Positions 9,023 to 17,569 of a DNA stretch of 64,000 bases are shown here, piece by piece. Numbering within the stretch: the stretch's first letter is position 1; the number at the start of each line of letters is the position of its first letter. The notes under the pieces were generated by a model. That model searched no databases. It was not told where the DNA came from and saw only the letters and a program-made list of their open reading frames with translations. The stretch covers positions 1,550,001 to 1,614,000 of the forward strand of contig NZ_JACHZG010000001.1 in the NCBI RefSeq assembly GCF_014193425.1, in the 5' to 3' direction. The translations under genes were made by a program, and so were the position numbers. The DNA is from Microlunatus antarcticus (GTDB lineage Bacteria; Actinomycetota; Actinomycetes; Propionibacteriales; Propionibacteriaceae).

Positions 9023-9097
9023 GCCCGCGGCTCCTTCTCGAGGGAGGGGGGTGCCGGTCCCGAGGGTCGTGCCCCCGGGACCGGCAGGGAGGAAGGA

Positions 9098-10483
9098 CTA
9101 CTGCGTGACCTTGAAGCCCTGGCTCTCGGCGTACTTCACGATGTTCGCCTGGAGCTCGTCGGCCGCCTGGTCACCCGTGACCTTGCCGGAGTTGATCTTG
9201 GCGAGCTCGGCCTGGAACTGCGCGTAGTAGTACGTCGTGATCGGGGCGTAGACGACGCCCTTGTACGCGCCCTCCGCGGGGAGGTAGACCTCCTTGTTGG
9301 CCTGCTGGCCGCTGAAGAAGTCGGTCTTGTTCTCGGCGAACTCGGTGCTGTCGAGGACGCTCTTGTTGAGCGGGAAGATGACCTGCTTCTTCCAGCCGTC
9401 CTCGAGCGAGGCCGGGTCGGCGTAGATGCCCTTGGCCACGACGGCCGCGAGCTTCTTGTCCGTGGCCTGGGTGGTGACCGCGAAGGCCGAGCCGCCCCAG
9501 TTCACCGAGACCGGGTTGGCCTCGTCCCACTGCGGGAGCGGGGCGACCGCCCAGACGCCCTTGGAGTCGCCCTTGCCGACGCCGGCGCCGGTCAGGTAGC
9601 CGGGCGCCCACGCGGCGGAGGTGTAGGTCGCGTACTTGCCGCCGACCACGCCGGAGATGTAGTCGGTCGTGAACTGGTCCTGCTTGCCGACCAGACCCTT
9701 GTTCGAGAGGTCGGCCCAGTAGTTGAGCACGTCCTTCGACGCCTGGTCGTTGAGCTTGACCGTGAGCGCCTGCGGGTTGGCCGGGTCGTAGCCGAAGGGC
9801 ACCGCGCCCTTCTGGATCTGCAGGGCCATGAAGGCGGCGGGGACGTTCGACCCCAGGTCGCCGAAGAGCGGCCCGCCGGCAGCCTTGACCTTGGCCGCGC
9901 TGTCGGCGAACTCGGCCCACGTCTTCGGCGGGGTGACGTCGTACTTCTTGAAGACGTCGGTGCGGTAGATCAGGCCCATCGGCCCGCCGTCGACCGGGAT
10001 CGCGTAGACCTTGTCGCCGGAGGAGACGTCCTTCCAGGCCCCCTCGCTGAAGCTGGGCTTGACGTCGTTGGCGCCGTACGGGACGAGGTCGACGAGCGCG
10101 TCCTGGATCGAGTAGCTCGACAGGTGGTCGGCCTCGAGCATGACGACGTCGGGCAGGCCCTTCTTCGCCGAGATGGCCGTCTGGACCTTCGTGTACTCGT
10201 CCTGGCCCTGGCCGACGTTGTTCCAGCAGATCTGGACGTCGGTGTGGCCGGCGTTGAAGTTGTCGACGACGGTGGCCATGTTGGGGTACCAGCCCCAGAC
10301 CGACACCTGGGGCGCGTCGTTCTTCATCTTGTTGGTGCAGTCGGTGAGCTTGGGGCTCGTCCCCGACTCCTCCGCGGCCGGCGCGCTGGCGCCGCCGCCG
10401 GAGTTGTTCGCGCTGGTGGCGCAGGCCGACAGCGCCAGGACCAGGGCGACGCCCGAGGCGCCGGCGAGGATGGACTTCCGCAT
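9098..10483 (-). CDS. Extracellular sugar-binding lipoprotein, CUT1 family (SBP type 1)
   Basis: A 461-aa solute receptor. It has a signal peptide MRKSILAGASGVALVLALSAC ending in a lipobox, then a Ser/Gly linker. The body resembles MalE-like receptors: VSVWGWYPNMATVVDNFNAGH at the start, then PDVVMLEADHLSSY and YAIPVDGGPMGLIYRTDVFKKY. It is the first gene of the leftward operon, about 190 bases downstream of two LacI-type operator copies, and so is expected to be repressed by the adjacent LacI protein. AAGGGAA precedes the ATG. Confidence 0.95.
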   Translation of the reverse strand: MRKSILAGASGVALVLALSACATSANNSGGGASAPAAEESGTSPKLTDCTNKMKNDAPQVSVWGWYPNMATVVDNFNAGHTDVQICWNNVGQGQDEYTKVQTAISAKKGLPDVVMLEADHLSSYSIQDALVDLVPYGANDVKPSFSEGAWKDVSSGDKVYAIPVDGGPMGLIYRTDVFKKYDVTPPKTWAEFADSAAKVKAAGGPLFGDLGSNVPAAFMALQIQKGAVPFGYDPANPQALTVKLNDQASKDVLNYWADLSNKGLVGKQDQFTTDYISGVVGGKYATYTSAAWAPGYLTGAGVGKGDSKGVWAVAPLPQWDEANPVSVNWGGSAFAVTTQATDKKLAAVVAKGIYADPASLEDGWKKQVIFPLNKSVLDSTEFAENKTDFFSGQQANKEVYLPAEGAYKGVVYAPITTYYYAQFQAELAKINSGKVTGDQAADELQANIVKYAESQGFKVTQ

Positions 10484-10667
10484 GTGAGTTCCCTTCGTGC
10501 TGCGTGGACTTCGTCGTCGTCCGACGGCCTCCGGGCGGTCCCGCGGAAGGGCCGGGCCAGGTGGGTCGTCGGTGGAGCATCTCCGGCGAGGAGGTCGCTC
10601 ACGCAGCGCTGGGAAGCGTTCGGTGCACGATCTTCGTCGACCGGCCGGGCGGTGGGAGCCGCTCGTT

Positions 10668-10692
10668 TACAACGTTATAGGGAAACGTTGTA
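10668..10692 (-). promoter_or_regulatory. Tandem LacI-type operators in front of the CUT1/arabinofuranosidase operon
   Basis: Two copies of a near-palindrome: TACAACGTTATA at 10668-10679 and GGAAACGTTGTA at 10681-10692, with centres 13 bases apart. The first is the exact reverse complement of the site at 11793-11804. A palindrome with a central CG is the usual target form for LacI-family regulators, and such a gene lies next door. They lie upstream of the binding-protein start at 10483. Confidence 0.75.
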
Positions 10693-10743
10693 GGAGCCAT
10701 CCTGAGAGGACGCTGACGTCCTGTCAAGCACCGCGCAGATTTG

Positions 10744-11760
10744 TTACCGGGGTGTTGTGGACTCGCGCTGCAGGACCCGGAAGGCCGTCAGGTGGTCGCG
10801 GGGCGGCAGGTCGGCGGCCGACCCGGTGATGCGCTCGGTCAGCCAGCGCAGGGCGACCTCGACGATCTCCTCGCGGCCGGGGTCGATGGTCGACAGGGTG
10901 GGGAGCGTGTAGCGGGTCTCGTCGACGTCGTCGAAGCCGATGACGGCCACGTCGGACGGGATGTTCCGCCCGGCCTCCTGCAGCACGCGCATGGCCCCGA
11001 GGGCGATCAGGTCGTTGAAGGCGACGACGCCGTCGAACGCGACGCCGCGCTCGAGCAGCCGGCGCATGCTCTCGGCGCCCGTGCTGCGGTACCAGCCGAC
11101 GACCTGGACGACCAGCTCCGGGTCCTCGTCGACGCCGGCGCCCGCCAGCGCCCGCCGGTAGCCGTCGAGCCGGAGGCGCGCCGAGCCGAGGCCCTGCTCG
11201 GGGTCGGCGCCGAAGGCCAGGATGCGCCGGCGCCCGATGGAGAGCAGGTGCTCGGTCGCGGCCTGCGCGCCCTCGACGTTGCGCATCGTGACGTGGTCCT
11301 TGGGGCCGTCGAGGATGCGTTCGCCGAGCAGCACCATCGGGGTCTTGATGCGGGCCAGCAGGTCGTTGTCCGCGGCGCTGAGCCCCAGCGCGCTGAACAG
11401 GATCCCGTCCACCATCTGCATGCGTGGGCCGGTCAGCAGGCTGAGCTCCCGCTCGCGGTTGCCGTTGGACTGCGCGATCATCACCGACAGCCCCTGGGCC
11501 TCCGCGGCGCGCACGACGATGTCGGCGAGCTCGGCGAAGTAGGCGTTCCGCAGGTCGGGGATGATCAGGCTGACCAGCCCGGTCCGCCCCGAGCGCAGGC
11601 CTCGCGCCGTGAGGTTCGGGGTGTAGTCCAGGGCCGAGATGGCGTCGAGCACCCGCTGCCGGGTCGTCGGACGGATGTGCGGGTAGTCGTTGAGCACGTT
11701 CGACACGGTCTTGATCGACACCTCGGCGAGCCGGGCGACGTCGTGGATCGTCGGCGTCAT
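10744..11760 (-). CDS. LacI-family transcriptional regulator of the arabino-oligosaccharide locus
   Basis: A 338-aa repressor. The N-terminal helix-turn-helix with hinge reads TIHDVARLAEVSIKTVSNVLN, then DAISALDYTPNLTARGLRSG. A type-1 periplasmic-binding-like effector domain follows (GLVSLIIPDLRNAYFAELAD; later AVIGFDDVDETRYTLPTLST). GGAAGGAG precedes the ATG. It is on the same strand as the transport operon and lies upstream of it, separated by about 260 bases holding two operators. A third operator lies just upstream of its own start, so it is likely autoregulated. The inducer is probably arabinose or an arabino-oligosaccharide (inference). Confidence 0.95.
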   Translation of the reverse strand: MTPTIHDVARLAEVSIKTVSNVLNDYPHIRPTTRQRVLDAISALDYTPNLTARGLRSGRTGLVSLIIPDLRNAYFAELADIVVRAAEAQGLSVMIAQSNGNRERELSLLTGPRMQMVDGILFSALGLSAADNDLLARIKTPMVLLGERILDGPKDHVTMRNVEGAQAATEHLLSIGRRRILAFGADPEQGLGSARLRLDGYRRALAGAGVDEDPELVVQVVGWYRSTGAESMRRLLERGVAFDGVVAFNDLIALGAMRVLQEAGRNIPSDVAVIGFDDVDETRYTLPTLSTIDPGREEIVEVALRWLTERITGSAADLPPRDHLTAFRVLQRESTTPR

Positions 11761-11792
11761 CCGACTCCTTCCTCACGCGGTCCTCAGGACTC

Positions 11793-11804
11793 TATAACGT
11801 TGTA
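11793..11804. promoter_or_regulatory. LacI-type operator between the repressor gene and the ThuA-like gene
   Basis: TATAACGTTGTA, palindromic except for one base pair and the exact reverse complement of the operator at 10668-10679. It lies 33 bases upstream of the repressor start on one side and about 70 bases upstream of the divergent ThuA-like gene on the other, so it could control both. Confidence 0.75.
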
Positions 11805-11875
11805 CACGGGTGCGGCGAGCTTCTCCGACGACACCGGGGTGGTCGGTCCCGGGGCTGTCGGGAGCGGACGGCAGC

Positions 11876-12664
11876 ATGGGGTCCATGGACGAACCGATCA
11901 GAGTGACCGTGTGGAACGAGAACTTCCACGAGACGAGCGAGCGGGACGGCGCCGCGATGGCCGAGCGCTACCCCGAGGGGATCCACGGAGCGATCGCGCG
12001 TGGGCTGGGCGACCAGCTGGGCGACCGGGTGGTCACCCGGACCGCGACGCTGGACCAGCCCGAGCACGGGCTGACCGAGGAGGTGCTCGAGCAGACCGAC
12101 GTGCTGACGTGGTGGGCCCACATGCGCCACGACGCCGTCGACGACGCCGTCGTGCAGCGCGTCCAGGACCGCGTGCTCTCCGGGATGGGCCTGCTCGTGC
12201 TGCACTCCGGGCACTTCTCCAAGATCTTCAAGCGCCTGATGGGCACCTCGTGCTCCCTGGCCTGGCGCAGCGCGGACGACGCCGAGCTGGTGTGGACGGT
12301 CGCCCCCGGGCACCCGATTGCCGAGGGGGTCCCGCACCCCATCCGGATCCCCGAGCAGGAGATGTACGGCGAGTACTTCGACATCCCGGCGCCCGACGAG
12401 CTCGTCTTCCTCTCCACCTTCTCCGGCGGCGAGGTGTTCCGCTCCGGCTGCACGTTCCGTCGGGGCCGCGGGCGGATCTTCTACTTCTCGCCCGGCGACC
12501 AGGACTTCGGGGTCTACCACCACCCCGACATCCAGCGCGTGCTGGCCAACGCGGTCCGGTGGGCGGCGCCCGAGCAGCGCAGCGGCCGCGAGGCGCCCGG
12601 TCTGGTGAACCGGAAGGTGCCCGACTTCGTGGGTGCCACGCCGAACGCGGAGGTCGCCCGATGA
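11876..12664 (+). CDS. ThuA-like domain protein
   Basis: About 262 aa, matching the ThuA (trehalose utilisation) domain, a glutamine-amidotransferase-like fold of unsettled biochemical role in sugar catabolism. Visible landmarks are [11 protein letters not shown] at the start, [35 protein letters not shown], and a C-terminal [20 protein letters not shown]. Two in-frame ATGs (11876 and 11885) are possible; GGAGCGG lies upstream of the first. The stop overlaps the start of the oxidoreductase gene (ATGA). ThuA proteins often sit beside Gfo/Idh/MocA oxidoreductases, as here. The operator at 11793 suggests control by the neighbouring LacI protein. Confidence 0.85.
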   Translation: MGSMDEPIRVTVWNENFHETSERDGAAMAERYPEGIHGAIARGLGDQLGDRVVTRTATLDQPEHGLTEEVLEQTDVLTWWAHMRHDAVDDAVVQRVQDRVLSGMGLLVLHSGHFSKIFKRLMGTSCSLAWRSADDAELVWTVAPGHPIAEGVPHPIRIPEQEMYGEYFDIPAPDELVFLSTFSGGEVFRSGCTFRRGRGRIFYFSPGDQDFGVYHHPDIQRVLANAVRWAAPEQRSGREAPGLVNRKVPDFVGATPNAEVAR

Positions 12665-13773
12665 GCGGCACCGTCACCGAGCGTCCGGCCCGGCTGCGGG
12701 CCGGGGTCGTCGGCTTCGGCTGGGCCGGCCAGCAGCACATGGACGCGTACGCGCTTCACCCCGACGTGGAGCTCGTCGCCATCGCGGGGCTGGAGGACGG
12801 CCCCCGGGCGACGTTGGGCGAGCGCTACGGGCTGCCCGAAGCGGGTCTGTTCCGCGGCTACCAGGAGATGATCGACGCCGCTCGGCTCGACGTGATCAGC
12901 ATCGCCACCCCGACCGCGCTGCACGCGCCCGTCGCGCTGGCCGCGCTGGCCGCCGGGGTGCACGTGCTCTCGGAGAAGCCGCTGGCCGAGAGCGTCGACC
13001 GCGCGTCGGCGATGGTCGGCGCGGCGAAGGCCGCCGACCGGGTCCTCGACGTCTCCTTCAACCACCGGCGCCGCGGCGACGTGAAGATGCTCAAGCAGGT
13101 GATCGACGACGGGCTGCTGGGCGAGATCTACTACGCCAAGGCGGGCTGGCTGCGCCGCAGCGGCATCCCGGGCCTCGGCACCTGGTTCACGCAGAAGTCG
13201 CTCGCCGGCGGCGGCCCGATGATGGACATCGGGGTGCACATGCTCGACATGGCGCTGCACCTGATGGGCGAGCCGACCGCCGAGGCCGTCAGCGCCGCGA
13301 CGTACGCCGAGTTCGGTCCGCGCGGTCGGGGCGGGTCGAGCGGCGCCAAGGTGGGGGCGCGGGCCGACGGGACCGGCGCGTACGAGGTCGAGGACCTCTC
13401 GACCGCCTTCGTCCGGCTGTCGGGCGGGGCCACGCTGCTGCTCGAGGCGAGCTGGGCGTCCTACATCGAGCGCGACCAGCTCTACGTCGTGCTCTACGGT
13501 TCCGAGGGCGGTGCCGTGCTCGGGTCGCCCGAGGCCTGGAACCTCCCGCAGCTCTCGGTGCTCACCGAGCTCAAGGGCTTCCCGGCCGAGCTCACCCCCG
13601 TGCTGCCGGCGGACGGGAACCACGCCGAGGCGGTCGACGACTTCGTGGCCAAGGTGCGCTCGTCGTCGTGGGCGGACCAGCACGGCGAGCACCTGCTGAC
13701 CCGCTCGACGATCGTCGAGGCGGCCTACCGGTCCGCCGAGCAGCACCGCGAGGTGGTGATCGACCAGCCCTGA
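12661..13773 (+). CDS. Gfo/Idh/MocA-family NAD(P)-dependent oxidoreductase
   Basis: A 370-aa sugar or cyclitol dehydrogenase-like enzyme. The Rossmann motif is [16 protein letters not shown] near residue 18, with the conserved EKPLAE near residue 106. The catalytic-domain region [22 protein letters not shown] near residue 183 has the DxGxHxxD signature of the family. It is translationally coupled to the ThuA-like gene. Substrate is unknown; the neighbourhood suggests a sugar or sugar derivative. It faces the convergent phosphatase gene with a 4-base gap. Confidence 0.9.
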   Translation: MSGTVTERPARLRAGVVGFGWAGQQHMDAYALHPDVELVAIAGLEDGPRATLGERYGLPEAGLFRGYQEMIDAARLDVISIATPTALHAPVALAALAAGVHVLSEKPLAESVDRASAMVGAAKAADRVLDVSFNHRRRGDVKMLKQVIDDGLLGEIYYAKAGWLRRSGIPGLGTWFTQKSLAGGGPMMDIGVHMLDMALHLMGEPTAEAVSAATYAEFGPRGRGGSSGAKVGARADGTGAYEVEDLSTAFVRLSGGATLLLEASWASYIERDQLYVVLYGSEGGAVLGSPEAWNLPQLSVLTELKGFPAELTPVLPADGNHAEAVDDFVAKVRSSSWADQHGEHLLTRSTIVEAAYRSAEQHREVVIDQP

Positions 13774-13777
13774 GGGC

Positions 13778-14836
13778 TCAGGACTCGACCTCGGGCTGCT
13801 GCGCCGAACCGGCCAGCAGCCCGGCGTCCTCCAGCTGCTCGGCCAGGCCGGCGCCGTCGTACGCGTAGAACCAGCGCACGTCGCTGCCGTCGGGCCGCAC
13901 GTGCGCCCGGCTGCCGCTGCCGGCGAGCACGGCCTCGCCGGGGGTGAGCTGGCGGATGCAGACGGCCAGGACCTGGTCGGGGTGCCGCTCGCAGAACCAC
14001 GCGTACGTCTCGGGGTCGTGCTGGCCGTCGTCGCCGACCAGGAGCCAGCGGATGTCGGGGAACTCGCGGGCCAGCCTGTCGAGGGTGTCGCGCTTGTGCT
14101 TGGTGCCGTCGCGGAACCAGGCGTCCGGCGTCGGGCCCCAGTCGGTCAGCAGCAGGGCGCCGGCGGGGTAGAGATTCCGCGACAGGAACCGGGTGAGCGT
14201 GGGCGCGACGTTCCAGGCGCCGGTCGAGAGATAGAGCACGGGGGTCCCGGGGTTCACGTCGGTCAGCCGCTCGTAGAGGACCGGCATCCCCGGGGTGGTC
14301 GTGCGCGCGTGCTCGTTCACCACGAACGTGTGCCACGCCGCGAGGAGCGGGCGGGGGAGCGCGGTCATCATCACGGTGTCGTCGATGTCGGACAGCAGCC
14401 CGAAGCGGGCCGACGGGTCGACGACGAAGACCATGCCGAACGTGGGCGCCGAGCTCTCGACCCGGTACTCGACCCGGTGCCACCCCGGCTCGAGGTCCAC
14501 CGGGACGACGGCGTCGAGCAGGCCCGAGCGGTTGGCGGTGATGGTGTTCGTGACACCCCCGGCCTCGACCTCCACTCGGGCGTCCTGCACCGGGATGCTG
14601 GTGAAGCTCCGCCACCCGCGCGCCCCGGTCGGCTCACCCGTCAGCCGGTGCGTGTGCTTGTTGAGCATGACGCGGCCGAGCACCCGCACCCACCCCTTGC
14701 CGCCGTAGCTGGTGTACGGGATGACGAGCGGCACGAAGCCGTTGGCCCGGGCCCGCTCGGTCCGCCAGCCGATGAACCGGTTCTCCACGCGGGCGGCGAG
14801 GTGCAGCGCCGGCTCGGGCAAGGGGTTGGTGGGCAC
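13778..14836 (-). CDS. App1-type phosphatidate phosphatase family protein (DUF2183)
   Basis: A 352-aa protein whose second half is a DUF2183 domain: LSDIDDTVMMT near residue 193 is a HAD-like DxDxT motif, followed by PVLYLSTGAWN and KRDTLDRLAREFPDIRWLLVGDDGQHDPE. The first half is a beta-rich region seen in bacterial relatives. Yeast App1 dephosphorylates phosphatidate, but the bacterial substrate is unknown. The start is GTG at 14836. TTAGGTT lies about 10 bases upstream, so a leaderless transcript is possible. No membrane segment or signal peptide is evident. Confidence 0.85.
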   Translation of the reverse strand: MPTNPLPEPALHLAARVENRFIGWRTERARANGFVPLVIPYTSYGGKGWVRVLGRVMLNKHTHRLTGEPTGARGWRSFTSIPVQDARVEVEAGGVTNTITANRSGLLDAVVPVDLEPGWHRVEYRVESSAPTFGMVFVVDPSARFGLLSDIDDTVMMTALPRPLLAAWHTFVVNEHARTTTPGMPVLYERLTDVNPGTPVLYLSTGAWNVAPTLTRFLSRNLYPAGALLLTDWGPTPDAWFRDGTKHKRDTLDRLAREFPDIRWLLVGDDGQHDPETYAWFCERHPDQVLAVCIRQLTPGEAVLAGSGSRAHVRPDGSDVRWFYAYDGAGLAEQLEDAGLLAGSAQQPEVES

Positions 14837-14915
14837 GCTCCCAAACCTAACGGTTCACAGGTGGGCCCCAGGGCGGCCAGAGGGGTTCCACGGCCGGCGG
14901 CGGTGTCGTTGTCCC

Positions 14916-16067
14916 ATGACCACGACGCCCCTGCACCGCCCCGTCCGCCGCGCCACCGCCACGTTCCTCGCCGGCGGGATGCTCACCGCCGTCCTGGGTC
15001 TGTCCGTCCCGGTCTCCGCCTCGGCGGCGACGTTGGTGGACTGGCCGACCGGGCGTGGTTCCGGGGGCTGGGGCGGGTCGGGCGCGGGCTCGGGCGGCTA
15101 CGCGGGGTCGACCGCGACCAGCGCGGTCGACTCGGACCCGGCCACGGACGCCGAGTCGACCGGGGTCGCCCTGATCGACACCGTCCTCACCGACGGCGAG
15201 GCGGCGGGGACGGGCATCGTCCTGACCTCGGACGGCGAGGTCCTGACGAACTACCACGTGGTCGAGGGGTCGACCCTGATCCGCGTCACGATCGCGAGCA
15301 CCGGCAAGGCGTACACGGCCTCGGTGGTCGGGGTCGACCAGGCTGCCGACGTCGCGCTGCTGCAGCTGAAGGACGCCAGCGGGCTGACCGTGGCGAAGAT
15401 CGACGACGACACGCTGAAGGCGGGGGACGACGTCACCGCGGTGGGCAACGCGGGCGGCACCGGCACCCTCACCGCGGCCGACGGCTCCGTCACCTCGCTG
15501 GCGGCCTCGATCACCACGCAGTCCGAGGGCACGGTGGCCGGGGAGAGGCTGACGAAGATGATCGAGACGGACGCGGACGTCGTCGCCGGCGACTCGGGCG
15601 GGCCGCTGCTCGACGACGAGGGCGAGGTCGTCGGCATCGACACCGCCGCGTCGAGCGGCCAGGAGATCGACGGGTACGCGGTCCCGATCCAGACGGCGCT
15701 CGCCGTCGTCACGCAGATCCGCAGCGGCGACGAGACGACGGCGGTCCGGATCGGTGCGGCCGCGTTCCTCGGGGTGCAGGTCGCGACCAGCGCGGTCAGC
15801 GACTCGGGCTACACGTACGGCTCGGGCGGCAGCAGCGCGGGCGCCGCGATCGCGGGTGTGGTCGACGGCGACGCGGCCGACGACGCCGGCCTGGCGGCGG
15901 GCGACACGATCACCCGGGTCGGGTCGACGACGGTCACCGACGCGGCCGGCCTGACCAAGGCCCTGTCGACCATGAACCCGGGCGACCGCGTCCAGGTCAC
16001 CTGGACGACCGCGGACGGCGACAGGCAGTCCGCGACCGTCACCCTCGACGCGAGCCCGGTGAACTGA
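14916..16067 (+). CDS. Secreted HtrA-like serine protease with PDZ domain
   Basis: A 383-aa protease. It has a signal peptide (Arg-rich start, hydrophobic 15-36, cleavage probably after ASA), a Gly/Ser-rich linker at 48-66, then a trypsin-like domain with His114 (NYHVVEG), Asp145 (AADVALLQL) and Ser227 (GDSGGPLL). A C-terminal PDZ domain starts near FLGVQVAT. Unlike many actinobacterial HtrA proteins it lacks an N-terminal cytoplasmic region with one anchor, so it may be released outside the cell. No strong ribosome site precedes the ATG. A perfect inverted repeat follows the stop. Confidence 0.92.
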   Translation: MTTTPLHRPVRRATATFLAGGMLTAVLGLSVPVSASAATLVDWPTGRGSGGWGGSGAGSGGYAGSTATSAVDSDPATDAESTGVALIDTVLTDGEAAGTGIVLTSDGEVLTNYHVVEGSTLIRVTIASTGKAYTASVVGVDQAADVALLQLKDASGLTVAKIDDDTLKAGDDVTAVGNAGGTGTLTAADGSVTSLAASITTQSEGTVAGERLTKMIETDADVVAGDSGGPLLDDEGEVVGIDTAASSGQEIDGYAVPIQTALAVVTQIRSGDETTAVRIGAAAFLGVQVATSAVSDSGYTYGSGGSSAGAAIAGVVDGDAADDAGLAAGDTITRVGSTTVTDAAGLTKALSTMNPGDRVQVTWTTADGDRQSATVTLDASPVN

Positions 16068-16084
16068 GCGACCGCCCCACGACA

Positions 16085-16128
16085 GCGATGAGGATCGTGC
16101 ACCGACTACGGTGCACGATCCTCATCGC
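16085..16128. terminator. Perfect 19-bp inverted repeat, likely bidirectional terminator
   Basis: Arm GCGATGAGGATCGTGCACC (16085-16103), loop GACTAC, exact complementary arm 16110-16128. It lies in the 68-base gap between two convergent genes. There is no T-tract, which is common for actinobacterial terminators. Confidence 0.75.
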
Positions 16129-16135
16129 TCCGGTG

Positions 16136-16741
16136 TCAGAGCCTGATCTCGAAGCTCCACGCCTGCGAACGCAGCTCCGCCGCGCTGATCACCACCGGTG
16201 ATCGGTCGCCAACCGCGAACGTGTAGGTGTCGGCGTCGACCGGGACCCCGCTGATGCTGAAGGTGTAGGAGCAGACCGACCCCTGCGAGCCGTACGGGGT
16301 CAAGGTTCCGTCACCGAGCTCGGTGCCGGTCTGGTCGGAGACGACGACCGCCGTCCCCTCAGCGATGTCGGCGTGACGGCCCTGACCCTCGCAGTCGTGC
16401 GTCGCGGTCGCGCGGTCGTCCAGCCGGACCCAGCCGGCGACGGTCGTGGTCTGGGGCGCCGCTGTGGAGGTCGGGCCGGGTGCCGGGGCCCGGACCTGCG
16501 GTGGCGCCGAGAGCAGCAGCACGCCGAAGCCGAGCGCGAGGACCAGCAGCACTCCGCCGGCGACGAACGCGCTGACCAGGGCCGGTCCCGGGCGGCCGAC
16601 ACGGCGGCGGGCGGCGGGTGTCTCCTGCCAGAAGCGCCATCCGACCGGCGCAGGAGGCCAGGCAGGATCGGGCTGCCACCCGGGCGGAGGGACCCAGCCC
16701 GGTGGAGCCGGCGGCCAGCCCGGCGGAGGGACGAAGCGCAT
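16136..16741 (-). CDS. Hypothetical single-pass membrane protein with Pro/Trp-rich N-terminus
   Basis: A 201-aa protein of unknown function. Residues 1-35 are repeats of PPGW/PAPPGW type, followed by an Arg-rich stretch and one membrane helix (ALVSAFVAGGVLLVLALGFGVLLL, about 55-78). A Pro/Thr linker then leads to an outside domain of about 100 aa with two cysteines that could form a disulfide (HDCEGQG and GSVCSYTF). The Pro/Trp-rich cytoplasmic start resembles DUF2510-type tails of actinobacterial envelope proteins. It lies downstream of the IclR regulator gene. Confidence 0.75.
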   Translation of the reverse strand: MRFVPPPGWPPAPPGWVPPPGWQPDPAWPPAPVGWRFWQETPAARRRVGRPGPALVSAFVAGGVLLVLALGFGVLLLSAPPQVRAPAPGPTSTAAPQTTTVAGWVRLDDRATATHDCEGQGRHADIAEGTAVVVSDQTGTELGDGTLTPYGSQGSVCSYTFSISGVPVDADTYTFAVGDRSPVVISAAELRSQAWSFEIRL

Positions 16742-16753
16742 CGCCGTCCGGGC

Positions 16754-17479
16754 TCAGCCCTCGGAACCGCTCCGGCGCAGCACGTCGCTGAGCCGCTCGG
16801 CCGCCGCGATGACCGCGGGGGCGTGCAGGCGGCCGGGCTGGCGGGAGAGGCGCTCGATCGGGCCCGAGACGCTGACCGCGGCGATGACCTTGCCGGAGGG
16901 GGAGCGGACGGGGGCGGAGACCGACGCGACGCCGGCCTCGCGCTCGCCGACGGAGTGGGCCCAGCCGCGACGGCGTACGGCGGCGAGGGCGACGGCGGAG
17001 TAGCGGCTGCCGCGCAGGCCACGCTGCATGCGGTCCGGCTCCTCCCAGGCGAGCAGCACCTGGGCGGCGGACCCCGCCTGCATGGTCAGCTGGGTGCCCA
17101 CCGGGACGCTGTCGCGCAGGCCGGACATGCGCTCGGCGGTGGCGACGCAGACGCGGAAGTCGCCCTGGCGGCGGAACATCTGCGCCGACTCGCCCGTGAT
17201 GTCGCGCAGCCGGGCGAGCACCGGGCCGGCGGTGGCGAGCAGGCGGTCCTCGCCGGCTGCGGAGGCGAGCTCGCCGAGACGCGGGCCGAGCACGAAGCGG
17301 CCCTGCAGGTCGCGGCTCACCAGCCGGTGGTGCTCGAGGGCCACGGCGAGGCGGTGGGCGGTCGGGCGGGCGAGCCCGGTCGCCGACACCAGGCCGGCCA
17401 GGGTCGTCGGGCCGGTCTCCAGCGCGCCGAGCACCATGGCGGCTTTGTCCAGCACGCCGACACCGCTAGAGTTGTCCAT
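16754..17479 (-). CDS. ndgR: IclR-family regulator NdgR, divergent from leuCD
   Basis: A 241-aa regulator with an N-terminal winged helix (VLGALETGPTTLAGLVSATGLARPTAHRLAVAL) and an IclR effector domain (VPVGTQLTMQAGSAAQVLLAW; later GWAHSVGEREAGVASVSAPV). In Streptomyces and relatives the IclR protein divergent from leuC is NdgR, which controls leucine biosynthesis and amino-acid-dependent growth. The same arrangement here supports the name. The ATG at 17479 leaves 90 bases to leuC for shared regulation. The effector has not been read from sequence. Confidence 0.9.
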   Translation of the reverse strand: MDNSSGVGVLDKAAMVLGALETGPTTLAGLVSATGLARPTAHRLAVALEHHRLVSRDLQGRFVLGPRLGELASAAGEDRLLATAGPVLARLRDITGESAQMFRRQGDFRVCVATAERMSGLRDSVPVGTQLTMQAGSAAQVLLAWEEPDRMQRGLRGSRYSAVALAAVRRRGWAHSVGEREAGVASVSAPVRSPSGKVIAAVSVSGPIERLSRQPGRLHAPAVIAAAERLSDVLRRSGSEG

Positions 17480-17569
17480 GCCTTGATACTGCCGTCTCGG
17501 ATGCTGGAACGCAAACCAGAGTGACGGGGCGCAGCGAGGGCGCAACGACCACACGGAGGAGCGCGGCAC

